DNA of 64,000 bases, from assembly GCF_963966145.1 (NCBI RefSeq), contig NC_091046.1:17360001-17424000 (forward strand), read 5' to 3'. A program made the translations under genes and the position numbers. Below the pieces are notes generated by a model. The model had not been told where the DNA came from, did no database searches, and saw only the letters and a program-made list of their open reading frames with translations. Below are positions 33,015-43,020 of this stretch, piece by piece (the first letter of the stretch is position 1; each line of letters begins with the position of its first letter). Source of the DNA: Tenebrio molitor. Lineage: Eukaryota > Arthropoda > Insecta > Coleoptera > Tenebrionidae.

Positions 33015-33417
33015 TACCTATCTAGTTCTTAGAGGTTTAGCATCAACACAAAATCAGGAATGTCTTCATCATAGATGAAACCAAATTTAGTTCTATTTAC
33101 GTCAAGACAGAACGACCCAACAGGTTGTATTTTGGTACGCAAATATCAAAAAATTCAAAGTACAGATCAATCCACAATACTAACAAATTATAACATTTAT
33201 TTATTAAACTTAAAATTAAAAGTTTAAAATAAAAAAAACCTTACAGCTAAGAGCAATCTATTCCTCATGGACAGGTACAGATTTCGGTGATAGTTCGGGG
33301 GCGCCTCGTTCTGTTCCACGTACGACACCCGCCTTCTTCCAGAACCTGGACGCCGAACCACCGTCCCAGTGTCTTTCCACTTCCGCATAATGGCATGGAT
33401 AGTGAATCTACGACATT

Positions 33418-33545
33418 TGAGCGCGCGACAAATGAGCGCGCGACAAAAGAGAGCCGCAATATGAGCGCAGCGACAAAAGAGCGCAGCGACAAAAGAGCGC
33501 CACGACAAAAGAGCGCCGCGACAAAAGAGCGCCGCGACAAAATAG
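33418..33545 (+). repeat. Tandem array, left MULE end
   Basis: Units of about 14-16 bp (GAGCGC, a short variable spacer, then GCGACAAAA) repeat about eight times with sequence drift. Confidence 0.85.
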
Positions 33546-33612
33546 CGTAAGACAAATAAACACTGTGACAAGACAGGATTTTGAAAAAGCAGCAGTCAAT
33601 GTATTTACGGAG

Positions 33613-33790
33613 GAGGTTGCTTTTTCCATTTTTCGCAGGCAATTTATCGGCATGTCCAATCTGCAGGACTCCAAGCATCTTATGCTGCAAATCCTGAATT
33701 TGCACTCATGTTGCGCCACCTGCCAGCATTGGCATTTGTGCCAATACAAAATGTACAGGATTATTTGGTAATTGTTCACTTTAACTACTT
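33613..33790 (+). pseudogene. MULE transposase fragment
   Basis: The frame reads GGCFFHFSQAIYRHVQSAGL, then QASYAANPEFALMLRHLPAL and AFVPIQNVQDYLV. The GC(F/W)FHFxQ(A/C)(I/V)xRxxQ block followed by LxxLAFVPxxxV is the conserved segment just after the second catalytic aspartate in MULE transposases. The reading has no stop over this segment, but nothing upstream or downstream is preserved. About 60 of a typical 500 or more residues remain, so the copy depended on a transposase encoded elsewhere. Confidence 0.8.
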
Positions 33791-33899
33791 CTGGAATTTT
33801 CGCGTTTTTTCTGCCTAGACAATCTCAGGGCGTCCTTCTAGATCGTGTCCCACCATTCAAACCTTGTGCAAATGCCTTTTTTCTCTCTCTTGTTGTGTT

Positions 33900-33958
33900 T
33901 CAAGGTCGCGTCAAGGTCGCGCCAAGGTCGCGTCAAGGTCGCGCCAAGGTCGCGCCAA
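33900..33958 (+). repeat. 11-bp minisatellite (CAAGGTCGCGY)
   Basis: Five consecutive units alternate between C and T at the last base. It lies about 10 bp upstream of the SINE target duplication. Confidence 0.85.
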
Positions 33959-34040
33959 GTCTTAGTATAACTAAAGGGTGGCTCGGTGGCCGCATGGCTG
34001 TCGGAGAAAGTACTCCGAGGTCGCGGTCCCGATGCTAGTG

Positions 34041-34051
34041 GGTTCGAATCC
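34041..34051 (+). promoter_or_regulatory. Pol III B box, first SINE unit
   Basis: GGTTCGAATCC, an exact consensus match, flanked by the pairing TGG/CCA of a T-arm-like stem. Confidence 0.85.
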
Positions 34052-34190
34052 CACCGAAGGGGGAGGATTTTTTCAAAGGAAGGAACCTCCGCCCGGCCAT
34101 GGATGTGTGTGTATGTCTATCAGGGGCTGACGGTAGGGTGGTGGAAGGAAGAATCAACACTCTTTCAGCCACCACCGCGAGGTCAGCACG

Positions 34191-34201
34191 GGTTCGAGTC
34201 C
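34191..34201 (+). promoter_or_regulatory. Pol III B box, second SINE unit
   Basis: GGTTCGAGTCC, an exact consensus match, with flanking CACG/CGTC partial pairing. Confidence 0.8.
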
Positions 34202-34517
34202 CGTCGGGAAGGGTGCCCATGGGTGTATAAATGTTGTTGTGTATGTCTGTGAATGTGAGGTGGAATGGGCGTGGGTGGCCGGGGAAAGTGCCCCGGAGCC
34301 CCGTCGCATCACCGATAGGCAAAGGAACAAGGAACATGAATTGGAAAAACGGCCGACTGAAAGGTACCGTAAAAGCCGTATGGCAAAAAACGGGAATGGC
34401 AATTAAAAAAAAAAAAAAAAAAAACTAAAGGGTAAGGAAAATTTTCATTCAATATGGAAATTAATTATTGCCTTAAGAAAGGCAAAGGCAAAGGCAACCT
34501 GTATTTACCTTCTTTTG

Positions 34518-34640
34518 TGGTCACGCTCTTTTGTCGCCGCGCTCTTATGTCGCCGCGCTTTTATGTCGCCGCGCTCTTATGTCGCCGCGCTCTTATGTCG
34601 CCGCGCTCTTATGTCGCGCGCTCTTTTTGCGGCGCGCTTT
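34518..34640 (-). repeat. Tandem array, right MULE end
   Basis: Units TTATGTCGCCGCGCTC repeat about seven to eight times as the inverted counterpart of 33,418-33,545. Confidence 0.85.
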
Positions 34641-34915
34641 TGTCGTGATACCATGGATAGTGGCCTTCGATAACCCTAAATTCGTCGAAATTTGCCCATA
34701 CGCCATACCCCTTTGGTGAAAGGTGGCTTTAGTAAATTCACATACGGCTGGCATTGTATCACTATTTTTTTTTTTTAATTATTATAAACTTGAAAGACGT
34801 TTACTTCAAACCGTCAATTTTTCGATTTAATTTATAAACGTCATAATAACAGTAAAGGGCAGCTTACATTGACATTTTTTAATATGTTCAAAAATTTTTG
34901 TCCGCCATAGTAAGT

Positions 34916-35090
34916 ACTCCTCCGGAGTTAAAAAATATTATAAATTGTGCGGTGTGTAATTTAATACCTGAAAAATTGAAACGGCAATATGAAAAATGTT
35001 ACAGTAACTTTAGAGACTGGTGTAACAAGAAGAATGTGAAAACGGTGTCGGAAAATGTTGTATTGGGTTATTTACTGGAAAAATTAATTG
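34916..35090 (+). pseudogene. Tyrosine recombinase N-terminal fragment
   Basis: The frame reads CNLIPEKLKRQYEKCYSNF, then RDWCNKKNVKTVSENVVLGY and LLEK, matching TLLPAKSRAVYELSYQRF and SEKVMLAYFMQR of the intact gene at 61,215-62,429. This is the core-binding (SAM-like) domain only. The start is cut by a CTATGGCGG-family transposon end at 34,910, and the frame runs out by 35,119. It is a third, separate recombinase locus in the window. Confidence 0.65.
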
Positions 35091-35245
35091 TTACTTATGT
35101 AACGCGCTTAGTAAATTAATCTTTACGGGCACGCTGGCTTTTGTGGAACCAGTGACGTAAGGAACGAGCCTTCATAACCCAGTAAGCCCAGTAAACATTA
35201 ATTGCTAAGCGAGTTGCATACAAACTTTTTTCGATTTTGCACCCA

Positions 35246-35741
35246 CAGGGTTATTCACGAGAAGGGTACTTCTGAATTTTTATTTTGCCGCAACCAACAG
35301 TACCAATGGCAGTAACAACTAAGTCAAATGTGTTATTTCTTTTAAATTAAAAACCAAAGTAAGTTGGATAGATTTGTGAGAAATGTCAGATTGACAGGTA
35401 ACCTGTATTTAATCAAAATTCAACAAGTAAATTAACAAATTAAGTTAATGTAAAAGGGGTTCGAAATGTCTACCATCGGCTTCTAAACACCCGCAGCGGT
35501 AACAGAATTCTTTCCACACTCCATAAATGAGGAGCATGTCAGTCTTTTCGTCGTTATTGTAAAAACAAATTTTTCGAATTGACGAAGATTTTTTGCTTTA
35601 ACGTCAAAGAAACAGGACCAAGAGCCATCGTGGATTCAGTTATAATTATTTTCAAAATTTGAAATCAAGATATTTTTGCAATGTGTATAATGGGTTGCGG
35701 CAAAAAGAAGTTCAGAAATACCCCTCTCGTGAATAACCCTG
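35246..35741. mobile_element. MITE with CAGGGTTATTCACGAG ends
   Basis: The ends CAGGGTTATTCACGAGA and CTCTCGTGAATAACCCTG pair, and AATTTTTATTTTGCCGCAACC faces GGTTGCGGCAAAAAG further in. The outer 14 bases match the 6,364-6,816 family while the interior differs. Confidence 0.75.
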
Positions 35742-36059
35742 TATAACACAGTCAGTATAACACTCAATCGGGTTTCAAAAAGAAGGTCTTTTTTAGAAAT
35801 GTCTAAAAAATGTTGGCCATGATTCCATGTCCGGAATTGTACTTTTTTTGAAAAAAAGTCTGTTGAATATCAGGCAAAAAAATCTAAGGTATTGATACAA
35901 GACCAGATCAATTTATTTTCAGAAAAATCTAGTGATGAACATTATTTATTGTGGAAGGTAAATGTTAAGTTCTGTTGTGATAAGTTGTATCATCTGCCCT
36001 GTTTAGGTCATTAGTGACAGTTCCTGACACAAAAACCGGCATAAATTCAACTTTAATCA
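35742..36059. other. Unassigned stretch with a CCATGTCCGGAATTGTAC end
   Basis: A transposon end resembling that of 1,432-2,327 (ATTCCATGTCCGGAATTGTA) lies at about 35,821-35,840. Its partner was not found. Confidence 0.4.
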
Positions 36060-36162
36060 CCAATCCAGATTTTGTAAGATTACACCGCAAATATGCAGAT
36101 AGGTAACATATCTATCTGCATATGTGCGGTACTGCGGTGTAATCTTACAAAATCTGGATTGG
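36060..36162. repeat. 103-bp near-perfect hairpin
   Basis: The arms CCAATCCAGATTTTGTAAGA and TCTTACAAAATCTGGATTGG and everything between them pair down to a GGTAACATATC loop region, with one small bulge. It could be a short MITE; a pre-miRNA-like transcript is possible but unsupported. Confidence 0.8.
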
Positions 36163-36550
36163 TAAGTGTGATTTGGCGCACGAGTCCCAGGTGTAGAAAA
36201 CTACCCGTGGGGAGTTTTCTAAGGGACGAGTGCGCCAATGCCCTTATAAAACGAGGTTTTTATGTTATTTTTTCGAATTTGCACCGTTGTTTTAATTTTT
36301 AAATAAATAAATTAAATTTACAAATTCTGGGAAATTTTGTATGAATTGGTAATTCAAGGTAACGGATGCAACTACATCTGCAGCAGATGTTAATAAGTAG
36401 AGTTTGAACACTAATTTTGGAAGTTTTTGGTGTAAATGACAGTAATGCACTGAAATATTGATAAACATTTTCTTAGAGATCTATTAAACAATGAGTGTTT
36501 TAATAGATAGCCATAAACGACTCCAAATTGAATACAATAATAGACCTATT
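36163..36550. repeat. Inverted copy of the 5,955-6,350 repeat
   Basis: It begins with the hairpin containing GGCGCACGAGTCCC and GGGACGAGTGCGCC and continues through CATCTGCAGCAGATG to AATAGACCTATT. It is non-coding. Confidence 0.7.
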
Positions 36551-39251
36551 AAAAGATTCTAAAAGCATAATTATATCTTTAGTTTGTGTTCTACTCATCT
36601 ACTGTTCTTTGCCTTACGTACAAGTTATATGCGTACAGCACGCGGTACAGTACCATGCGGTACATGTAACAACAAAGCACCCGAGGACCCGAGTTACTAA
36701 CGCATGCGTATTGGTAAGGATCGTCCTGGGTTATTTAGCAGGATTAGATATTGGTAGTGAGCGATCTTGTACTTTGTGATAATACGTACAATTCAAGGTT
36801 GTTTAATGGCAATTGCAGAAATACATATTATGCATTAAATATTTCGAAATAATTTACCTATTAAATGCCACTTCCAAAGACCGCCAAATTAGCAAATAAG
36901 TCCAATAGAATATTTTTAAAATTTTTCTGACGTTTACGGTAATCTCTTCTACACCGTAGTGCACCGTTAGTGCGCCATTTTTGGGACACCTGTATAAGTA
37001 AAAAAATTATGAAATCATTTTGCATAAACATTATCTTCATCTAGAATTCTAGAACTAGATTAACGGTTTTGAACCACTGCTGTTAATTGCAAGAAACTAC
37101 AAGCAAATGGCTATATCTCATGATGCTAAATGTTCGAACTTGGTTCGAACGAAGATACTTTTAACAGCCTGGTTAGTGGTTACACTTACAGCTGTGTGTT
37201 GCATAGAGCACAGTATTTTCCACCATATCTACAGATCTAAATGTATTCGTTTTTGTTTATTTGGTTCACACGAAAATTACCAGCTTAACTATCAAATGTG
37301 TTTATGAAATATTTATACAGGGCAGCCTGTAAAGAAAAAGTAATTGACAAACTTTCTGGATATGTTAAGAATAGAAACAAAAATACTTTTTTATTTCAAA
37401 CAAAATTTATAACGGTGGACGGTCATTGAGACCTAACCAACATAACATTCTTTTTGACAGTTGCTGTTCGTGTACACAATTTAAAGTCAGACTTTTCTAA
37501 TAGATATGGACGTAATAGCGCGGGACAACCTTGAAAGTCTGCTATTATTCCATTTGATCCAACCACAAACCACTGTACATACAATATCCCTATTTTTTGC
37601 ACTGCCTGCACACGCCACACATGTTAAACTTACAAATTAGCTAAATACGTTTTCGTTTGGCGACATTTACTTACTCAAACACGATGCAAATTTCGAGTGA
37701 CTAATAAAAAACTCCAGTTGATAATTTGCAGCGTGTTATAAAATTAACCCTGAAGAGGCTATATTTCATAAATAATTTGACATCAAATAGACAAGCTATT
37801 TTCATTCACAGAGTTGAAGAGCAGAAGATAATTTCTCTCCGTCGATTCTTACATTATTTTCTGTAATTAGTTGTAAAAGTCTTGTCATATCTCGTTTCTC
37901 ATCTTTCATCTTTTCGTAATCTCTAAGCCAATTTGTGTCCAAATAATTGAAATTCCAAACCCTTTCCCAAGACGGTTCAAACAATTTCACCGAAAGAATA
38001 CCTTGATAAAAAGTTGTTCCTTTTTTCCTACATTCCATTGTGGTCGGACGGCAGAGATAATCATGAAATGACTTGATAAATGGGAAACATAAGGGTCAAC
38101 GAAATATTTCTGTTTTAGTCGGCCTTATCGTTCACAATCCTGAAGTATTTAAAACATAATACATATATCCTGTTCAGAAAAAAATACTTTAGTTACATTT
38201 ATCCAAACAAATTTCTAGGCATATTGACAAATTAAACAATACTTCAATTAATCTAATTGTGATGTAATGACTGTTGTTCAGTTTGACAGCACATATGCAA
38301 GGATCGGAATTTTACTGAAAACGGGCCAATATCCATAAAAAATTATAATCGAAATATCAATAGTATCTTAGGAACTCTACATTATAGCGATAAATAAATA
38401 AAATTATAAGTTCAGTATCATTTTGTGCTAGCATTAGTAATACCTACAAAAATTCTTTTTTTGTAACAATAGCCAAAGCCCCGTCCATTGGTAGTGTGAG
38501 TCACATCCGTCAGAAAATGCGCATTTGTAAACCAACACGTCCACATAAAAAATGACTGAGATGTTTAACAAACTAACACTGAACTGGCTTTAATTAACCT
38601 CATTATGCTCTGTTATAATCCTATCGCGACTCATCGTAAATTTCAAGCTAAGTGCTCTTTTATATGCTAATTACGTACATATGCTTTCAAAACATCTATA
38701 AAAACCACAAATTCTAAATAGGTAATGGTCCTGCTGGTGATGGTTCATATATAGTTAAAAGATACTAAGTTCTTACGGATATTATCGATGTGAAACAGGG
38801 ACCACACGAGCGTCTCTCTAACGTTAATTGTCTCGAACGCCGAACGTGTAGGGCCACACGAATAAATATTCCACTACCAATAAAAGGCTCTTTATGGCTA
38901 CACAAAAATAAACATTTTGTAAATAATGAATAATAAAATTTGTACACCTATACTTGGAGAGGAGGTTGTGATTAAAGAACGGCCGTATTAGTATACGCGC
39001 GTGTGACTACCGTACACTGGACCCAATACGATATACTAAACCCATATATAACCTGCGCCGCCATTTCTTGACACTCGTTCTAACGTTAGAAATTTAGACA
39101 AAAAACTAACGTCTCGAATTAAAAAGTACGTTGTGAGGGACGTCATAAACTCTTGTCTGGCACTAGCCTAATATACAACAATGTATTCTTAGAATGGACA
39201 TAAAAAAGGTTGTAGGACCGCAGCAATGTATGTACTTACAAGCAAAACGAA
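36551..39251. other. 2.7-kb stretch with no recognised gene
   Basis: It contains a solo transposon end at about 36,960-36,995 (GTGCGCCATTTTTGGGACAC), related to the ACAGGTGTCC end at about 1,371. One small uncharacterised frame lies at 37,802-38,038. No similarity was recognised elsewhere. Confidence 0.4.
37802..38038 (-). CDS. Uncharacterised 78-codon open frame
   Basis: It starts at a true ATG (MECRKKGTTFYQGILSVKLF) and has a balanced, hydrophilic composition with a charged helix-like segment (WLRDYEKMKDEKRDMTRLLQ) before the stop. The composition looks more protein-like than the surrounding random frames. I do not recognise it. No signal peptide, membrane segment or known motif is visible, and no neighbouring gene gives a context. 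It may be a relic exon or chance. Confidence 0.2.
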   Translation of the reverse strand: MECRKKGTTFYQGILSVKLFEPSWERVWNFNYLDTNWLRDYEKMKDEKRDMTRLLQLITENNVRIDGEKLSSALQLCE

Positions 39252-39330
39252 TATTAGGGTGTCCAGAAAGTTCTGAGCGTTTTTTAGAAAAATAAATAAA
39301 TATTTATTAAACAACAATCTATAAATATAT

Positions 39331-41877
39331 TAATACGTGAAGGAAAATCTTTGTACCCCTTTTTAAGCAAATTGCGCGCACGGAGGAGTGTGAGATTTGG
39401 CATAGTTAAAGTTTATGTGGAGAAGGAGTGCAGAAAGATAAAATTTATGTATAATATACAGGGCGCCACTAAAAAAAGAGACAAATCCATAGCTCCGTTA
39501 TTTATCGGAGGATTTTAATTATCTACACACCAAATTAAATGGTTGTGAATAAGCTACAAAATGGCGCACTAAATTCACATAAAACCCAAAGTGCTTCAAC
39601 GTTAAACTGTCAAAATATTTTTTTCAAATACGGACACATACTTTTTTTTTTAGTAATTCTGATAGAATTTTATTTTGAAAACAACAATGTATGACACGTG
39701 TAACCTCATATAAGAAAAAAAAATTAAAAAAATTACACTACATTGTGAAACAAATGACGAGCACCAAGCGAGAAGCTATCAAAATTCATTGCGTTACAAA
39801 GTAATAAATTAACCAAATTAAGTTAGTTGGAAAAACAAATAACAAATATGTAATAACAATAACATTTGGGATTGCACGTACAGAGCGCAGTTTAAGCATC
39901 GATGATAGTAACGTTTTTTAACTTTTTTTGTATTTTGGGTAGGTAAGTGTACACTTGTGTACACTGTTTTTTTTAGAATAAAAATCTCTATCAGAAGTTT
40001 AAAAAAAATATGTGTTCACATTTGAAATTTTTTTTGACAGTTTAGCCCTAAAGTCCTTGGACCTATATCTGAATGTATTAAGGTTTTTTGTAGCCTATTT
40101 AGAGCCAGCGGTCGAAATTCGACAGTTTTCATTAAATTTTTAAGTTTGAACGTTACTGAGGTTTTTTTATCAAAGAGTGTATACCTGTATAATTATCGCA
40201 TATAATTTTTTTGAATTTTGTTTTATTACGTCAACTGCGAGCGTTTACAAATACGTCATTATGCACTAATTTTCGAGTTATTTGAAAAATACGAACGATA
40301 GGAAAAATGAGGTATAGTTTGGCTATGCCATATTTAAAAAAACAATAACGCGTTTTTGACATTTCCTAGGTTTTTTATTGCTATACTGGCCAGGTTTCGC
40401 CAAGGTTACACTGTTAATTTGCCAAACTTTTTCAAATGATATAAAGTTGAAATAAAAAATTAAAACAAAAAATGAAATAAAGAACACGTGTTTCGTATTT
40501 TTTATACCTATATTTTTTATTGAAACGAAAAAACCGGGCGGTTAAAAAATAAAATTTTGTCCATTGAACTTAAAATAAAATTTCATCGTTTGCTAAATGC
40601 CCCTGGCAGTTATATTTGGAAGTATAAAATCTCAAATCATTGAATGATCGAACTCTACTTGCTGCGACGTACAATTGAAAACTGGCTGCCTCAATAAAAT
40701 TACAATTTTTTCGAATGTTTGTTTTTGAGACTTATTTATTGTCATCGCAAATGCAGCTATAATTGGATATTGACTTCTTTGAAAATTAAATGGTAAAATA
40801 GTACCTGAATACGTTAAATTTAGACCTGGAATCAAAATTCTCTTATTGCGTTCGGTTCCAGTTAAATCTTCGGAATCAATAGCATTGTGATGCATAAACT
40901 TGATGAGTATTCTTGTTCCATAGACTAATGCTTCCTTTGCATTTAAGTCTCTGATCAGTAAAACGTGCAATTAACTTTCAATACTAACTTATGTGGTGGC
41001 AAACCACTGATAGTCAAAGAATTTTGTATTTCACTCCGAAGAGTGTTTTTATGAATAATCTAAATAAATTCCCTCTTGGAGTGGATTTCACTACGGGGGG
41101 ATTAAATCAATTACAAATCATCCACTCCGCATTCGCTCCAAATTCACTCCGCATTTACTCCGCTAATTTTTTACAATGTATGAACGTAAACAATGAATGT
41201 TTTGATATTTGTAACACACAGGTGTCCCCGAAAAAGAAGATGAGTTCATAACTCCTTTATTTATCAGAGGATTTTAATTATTTATACACCAAATTAAATG
41301 GCTCTAAATAGGCTACTAAAGGTCCTAATAAATTCACATATAGGTCCAAGGGCTTCAGGGCTAAACTGTCAAAATATTTTTTTTCAAATGCGAACACATA
41401 ATTTTTTTAGCACTGCTGATAGAGATTTTTATTCTAAAAAGAAGTGTATCACAAGTGTACACTTACCTACCCAAAATACAAAAAAAAGTTAAAAAATGCT
41501 ACTATCGTTGGTGCTTAAACTACGCACTGTACGTGCAATCCCAGAATTACTAAAAAAAAGTATGTATCCCTATTTGAAAAAAATATTTTGACAGTTTAAC
41601 CTTGAAGCACTTTGGGTTTTACGTGAATTTATTATGCCATTTTGTAGCTTATTCACAACCATTTAATTTAGTGTATAGATAATTAAAATCCTCCGATAAA
41701 TAAGGGAGCTATGGATTTGTCTCTTTTTTTGGGGACGCCCTGTATATTATACATAAATTTTATCTTTCTGCACTCCTTTCGACATAAACTTTAACTATGC
41801 CAAATCTCACACTCCTCCGTCCGCGAAATTTGCTTAAAAAGGGGTACAAAGATTTTCTTCCTTCACGTATTAATATA
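39331..41877. mobile_element. 2.5-kb palindromic (foldback) element
   Basis: The left arm from ATTAATACGTGAAGGAAAAT to about 40,100 is matched in inverted order by about 41,270-41,877, with shared blocks TTTGTACCCCTTTTTAAGCA, GTGTGAGATTTGGCATAGTT and CAAATCCATAGCTCC. The arms also contain a second, inner pairing (39,900-40,090 with 41,290-41,520, both with AAGTGTACACTTG). The loop holds a Helitron helicase fragment. TATACAGGGCGCC, a repeat end of its own, occurs within the arm. Confidence 0.75.
40565..40970 (-). pseudogene. Helitron helicase C-terminal fragment
   Basis: Rolling-circle Helitrons encode a Rep/Pif1-type helicase. The minus frame reads LLIRDLNAKEALVYGTRILI, then IPGLNLTYSGTILPF and QYPIIAAFAMTINKSQKQTF, where MTINKSQGQT is the conserved helicase motif near the C-terminus. 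A frameshift follows; the other frame gives QLYVAASRVRSFNDLRFY, the usual final motif. The Rep nuclease and helicase motifs I-IV are absent, so it is a tail fragment carried within the foldback loop. Confidence 0.85.
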
Positions 41878-42598
41878 CCGGGTGTAGCATTGGTTTACGA
41901 GACATAGGATTTTACATGTAAAAATAAAGAGTTTCAATTATTGGCTCCCCTAATAATTTTACGGCAAAATAGTTAAAATGAAAGTTGGAGAGAATTAAAA
42001 TTACTGTCTAATTTCGGTCTTACTTTTTTTCTAACATCTTCTGGTACTGAAAGAAAGGCTAGAAAGAAGTTGACACAAAAACAGTAAAAAGTACTACTAA
42101 GCATGAAATTGAATTTCTTTCTTTAAATGTTATAATGGAGGATCTTTTTTAAGCAACTTCCAAGCAACATTTGCTTCAGGTTTCCCAGACCGATCAATTC
42201 CTGCCACAGAAACAATTGGAAGAATTGTAGAGAAGTTTGAGCATTTAATGGAAGATACCTTTTCATTCATCCTGTAGTCCTGTACGACTTCATGTGAAGG
42301 GCAAATTAAAAGACAATTAAATAATAGAGAAACCATTCGACAAATACATAGTATTTTAAAAGTCAAATTTCATGGCTAGTGCTACTTTTTAGTATATTTG
42401 TGTTAACTTCTTTCTTGCTTTTCTTTCAGTACCACAAGATGTTAGAAAAAAACAAAGAGTGGAATTAGACACTATTTTTAATTCTGTCTAACTTTCATTT
42501 TAACTATTTTTGCATAAAATTATTAGGGGAGCCAATAATTGGAACTCTTTATTTTTACATGTAAAATCCTATGTCTCGTAAACCAATTCTACACCCGG
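41878..42598. mobile_element. 721-bp foldback MITE with CCGGGTGTAGCATTGGTTTA end
   Basis: About 120 bp at each end are inverted copies (CGAGACATAGGATTTTACAT against ATGTAAAATCCTATGTCTCG), and pairing continues in the interior through TGGTACTGAAAGAAAGGC and CTTTCTTGCTTTTCTTTCAG. TA flanks both ends (41876-41877 and 42599-42600). It abuts the foldback to its left. Confidence 0.8.
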
Positions 42599-42658
42599 TA
42601 TATAGATACCTTAAAACAGGTTGAAAAAAGCTTCACACGATTGGTTCATTTCAATAGT

Positions 42659-43020
42659 TTACCATTTAAATACCCTACGGCCCTCGACATTGATTCTTTC
42701 AAATTTAGTCTTAATTTTCACTCCGGAATACGTTATTAAAATATCATGCGGCAGTTCTGGGACACCGGTATATTCACCGTTATTGTCAAGGACTTCCGAC
42801 CATCTTTGGCCCAAAAGCTCAATTCCACGATGATAGGGCTCTTTTGAGTTAAAAAACTCTTGGCAAGCAGCTTCAACATGGTCGATATCTTCAAACTCCC
42901 GTCCTCTTAGGAAGTGTTCCATTGAGCGGAACAAATGATAATCTGATGGCGCGAGGTCTGGACTATAGGGTGGATGGGATAGAACTTCCCAGCCTAATTC
43001 ATTCAGCTTTGTCCATTAAA
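42659..43020 (-). pseudogene. Mariner transposase C-terminal fragment (DD34D type)
   Basis: The minus frame reads GWEVLSHPPYSPDLAPSDYH, LFRSMEHFLRGREFEDIDH, then EAACQEFFNSKEPYHRGIEL and LGQRWSEVLDNNGEY. SPDLAPSDYHLF carries the third aspartate, and the RGIxxLxxRWxxxxxxxGxY end is the standard mariner C-terminus. The first two catalytic aspartates and the DNA-binding half are missing. Confidence 0.9.

Larger units (their letters stand above)
33980..34422 (+). mobile_element. Dimeric tRNA-derived SINE with poly(A) tail
   Basis: It is flanked by an 11-bp direct repeat AACTAAAGGGT (33969-33979 and 34423-34433) and ends in about 20 A residues (34,405-34,424), the pattern left by LINE-mediated insertion. 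Two tRNA-like units are present. The first has an A-box-like TGGCTCGGTGG at the start and B box GGTTCGAATCC (34,041-34,051). The second has B box GGTTCGAGTCC (34,191-34,201). A unique 3' region of about 200 bp follows. Confidence 0.9.
33405..34651 (+). mobile_element. Mutator-like element (MULE) with tandem-repeat ends
   Basis: An 11-bp direct repeat CATGGATAGTG flanks it (33394-33404 and 34652-34662); MULEs typically duplicate 8-11 bp. The ends are not simple TIRs but arrays of a 16-bp unit (GAGCGCCGCGACAAAA and variants), about eight copies at 33,418-33,545 and about eight inverted at 34,518-34,640. Inside lie a MULE transposase fragment and a SINE. The host Tc1 frame resumes correctly when the insert and one target copy are ignored. 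Confidence 0.85.
33225..34910 (-). pseudogene. Tc1 transposase relic of the CTATGGCGG family, split by a MULE
   Basis: The right end (TGTCCGCCATAG, then TA at 34,911) matches the 52,786 Tc1. The minus-strand frame starts at the ATG at 34,752-34,754 with MPAVCEFTK and QRGMAYGQISTNLG, as the 52,911 copy starts MPSVSNFNK and QRGMSQAQISMDL. At 34,662 the recognition helix is cut by the MULE and continues at 33,404 with IHAIMRKWKDTG and VVRRPGSGRRRVS. The reading then jumps to the C-terminus (PPNYHRNLYLSMRNRLL), so the catalytic core is deleted. The left TIR was not found. Confidence 0.8.

Noticed and set aside
33986..34428. Overlapping open frames in the SINE
   Set aside because: The sequence is a Pol III-type SINE with B boxes and target duplications; the frames are chance.
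33418..34640. Candidate CRISPR-like array because of regular short repeats
   Set aside because: There are no spacers between units, the arrays are mirrored, and the context is a eukaryotic transposon.
33287..34648. Repetitive open frames (for example ERRDKRAATKE-like and SPRSYVAALLCRRALM-like repeats)
   Set aside because: They are translations of the 16-bp tandem arrays at the MULE ends; no conserved protein is involved.
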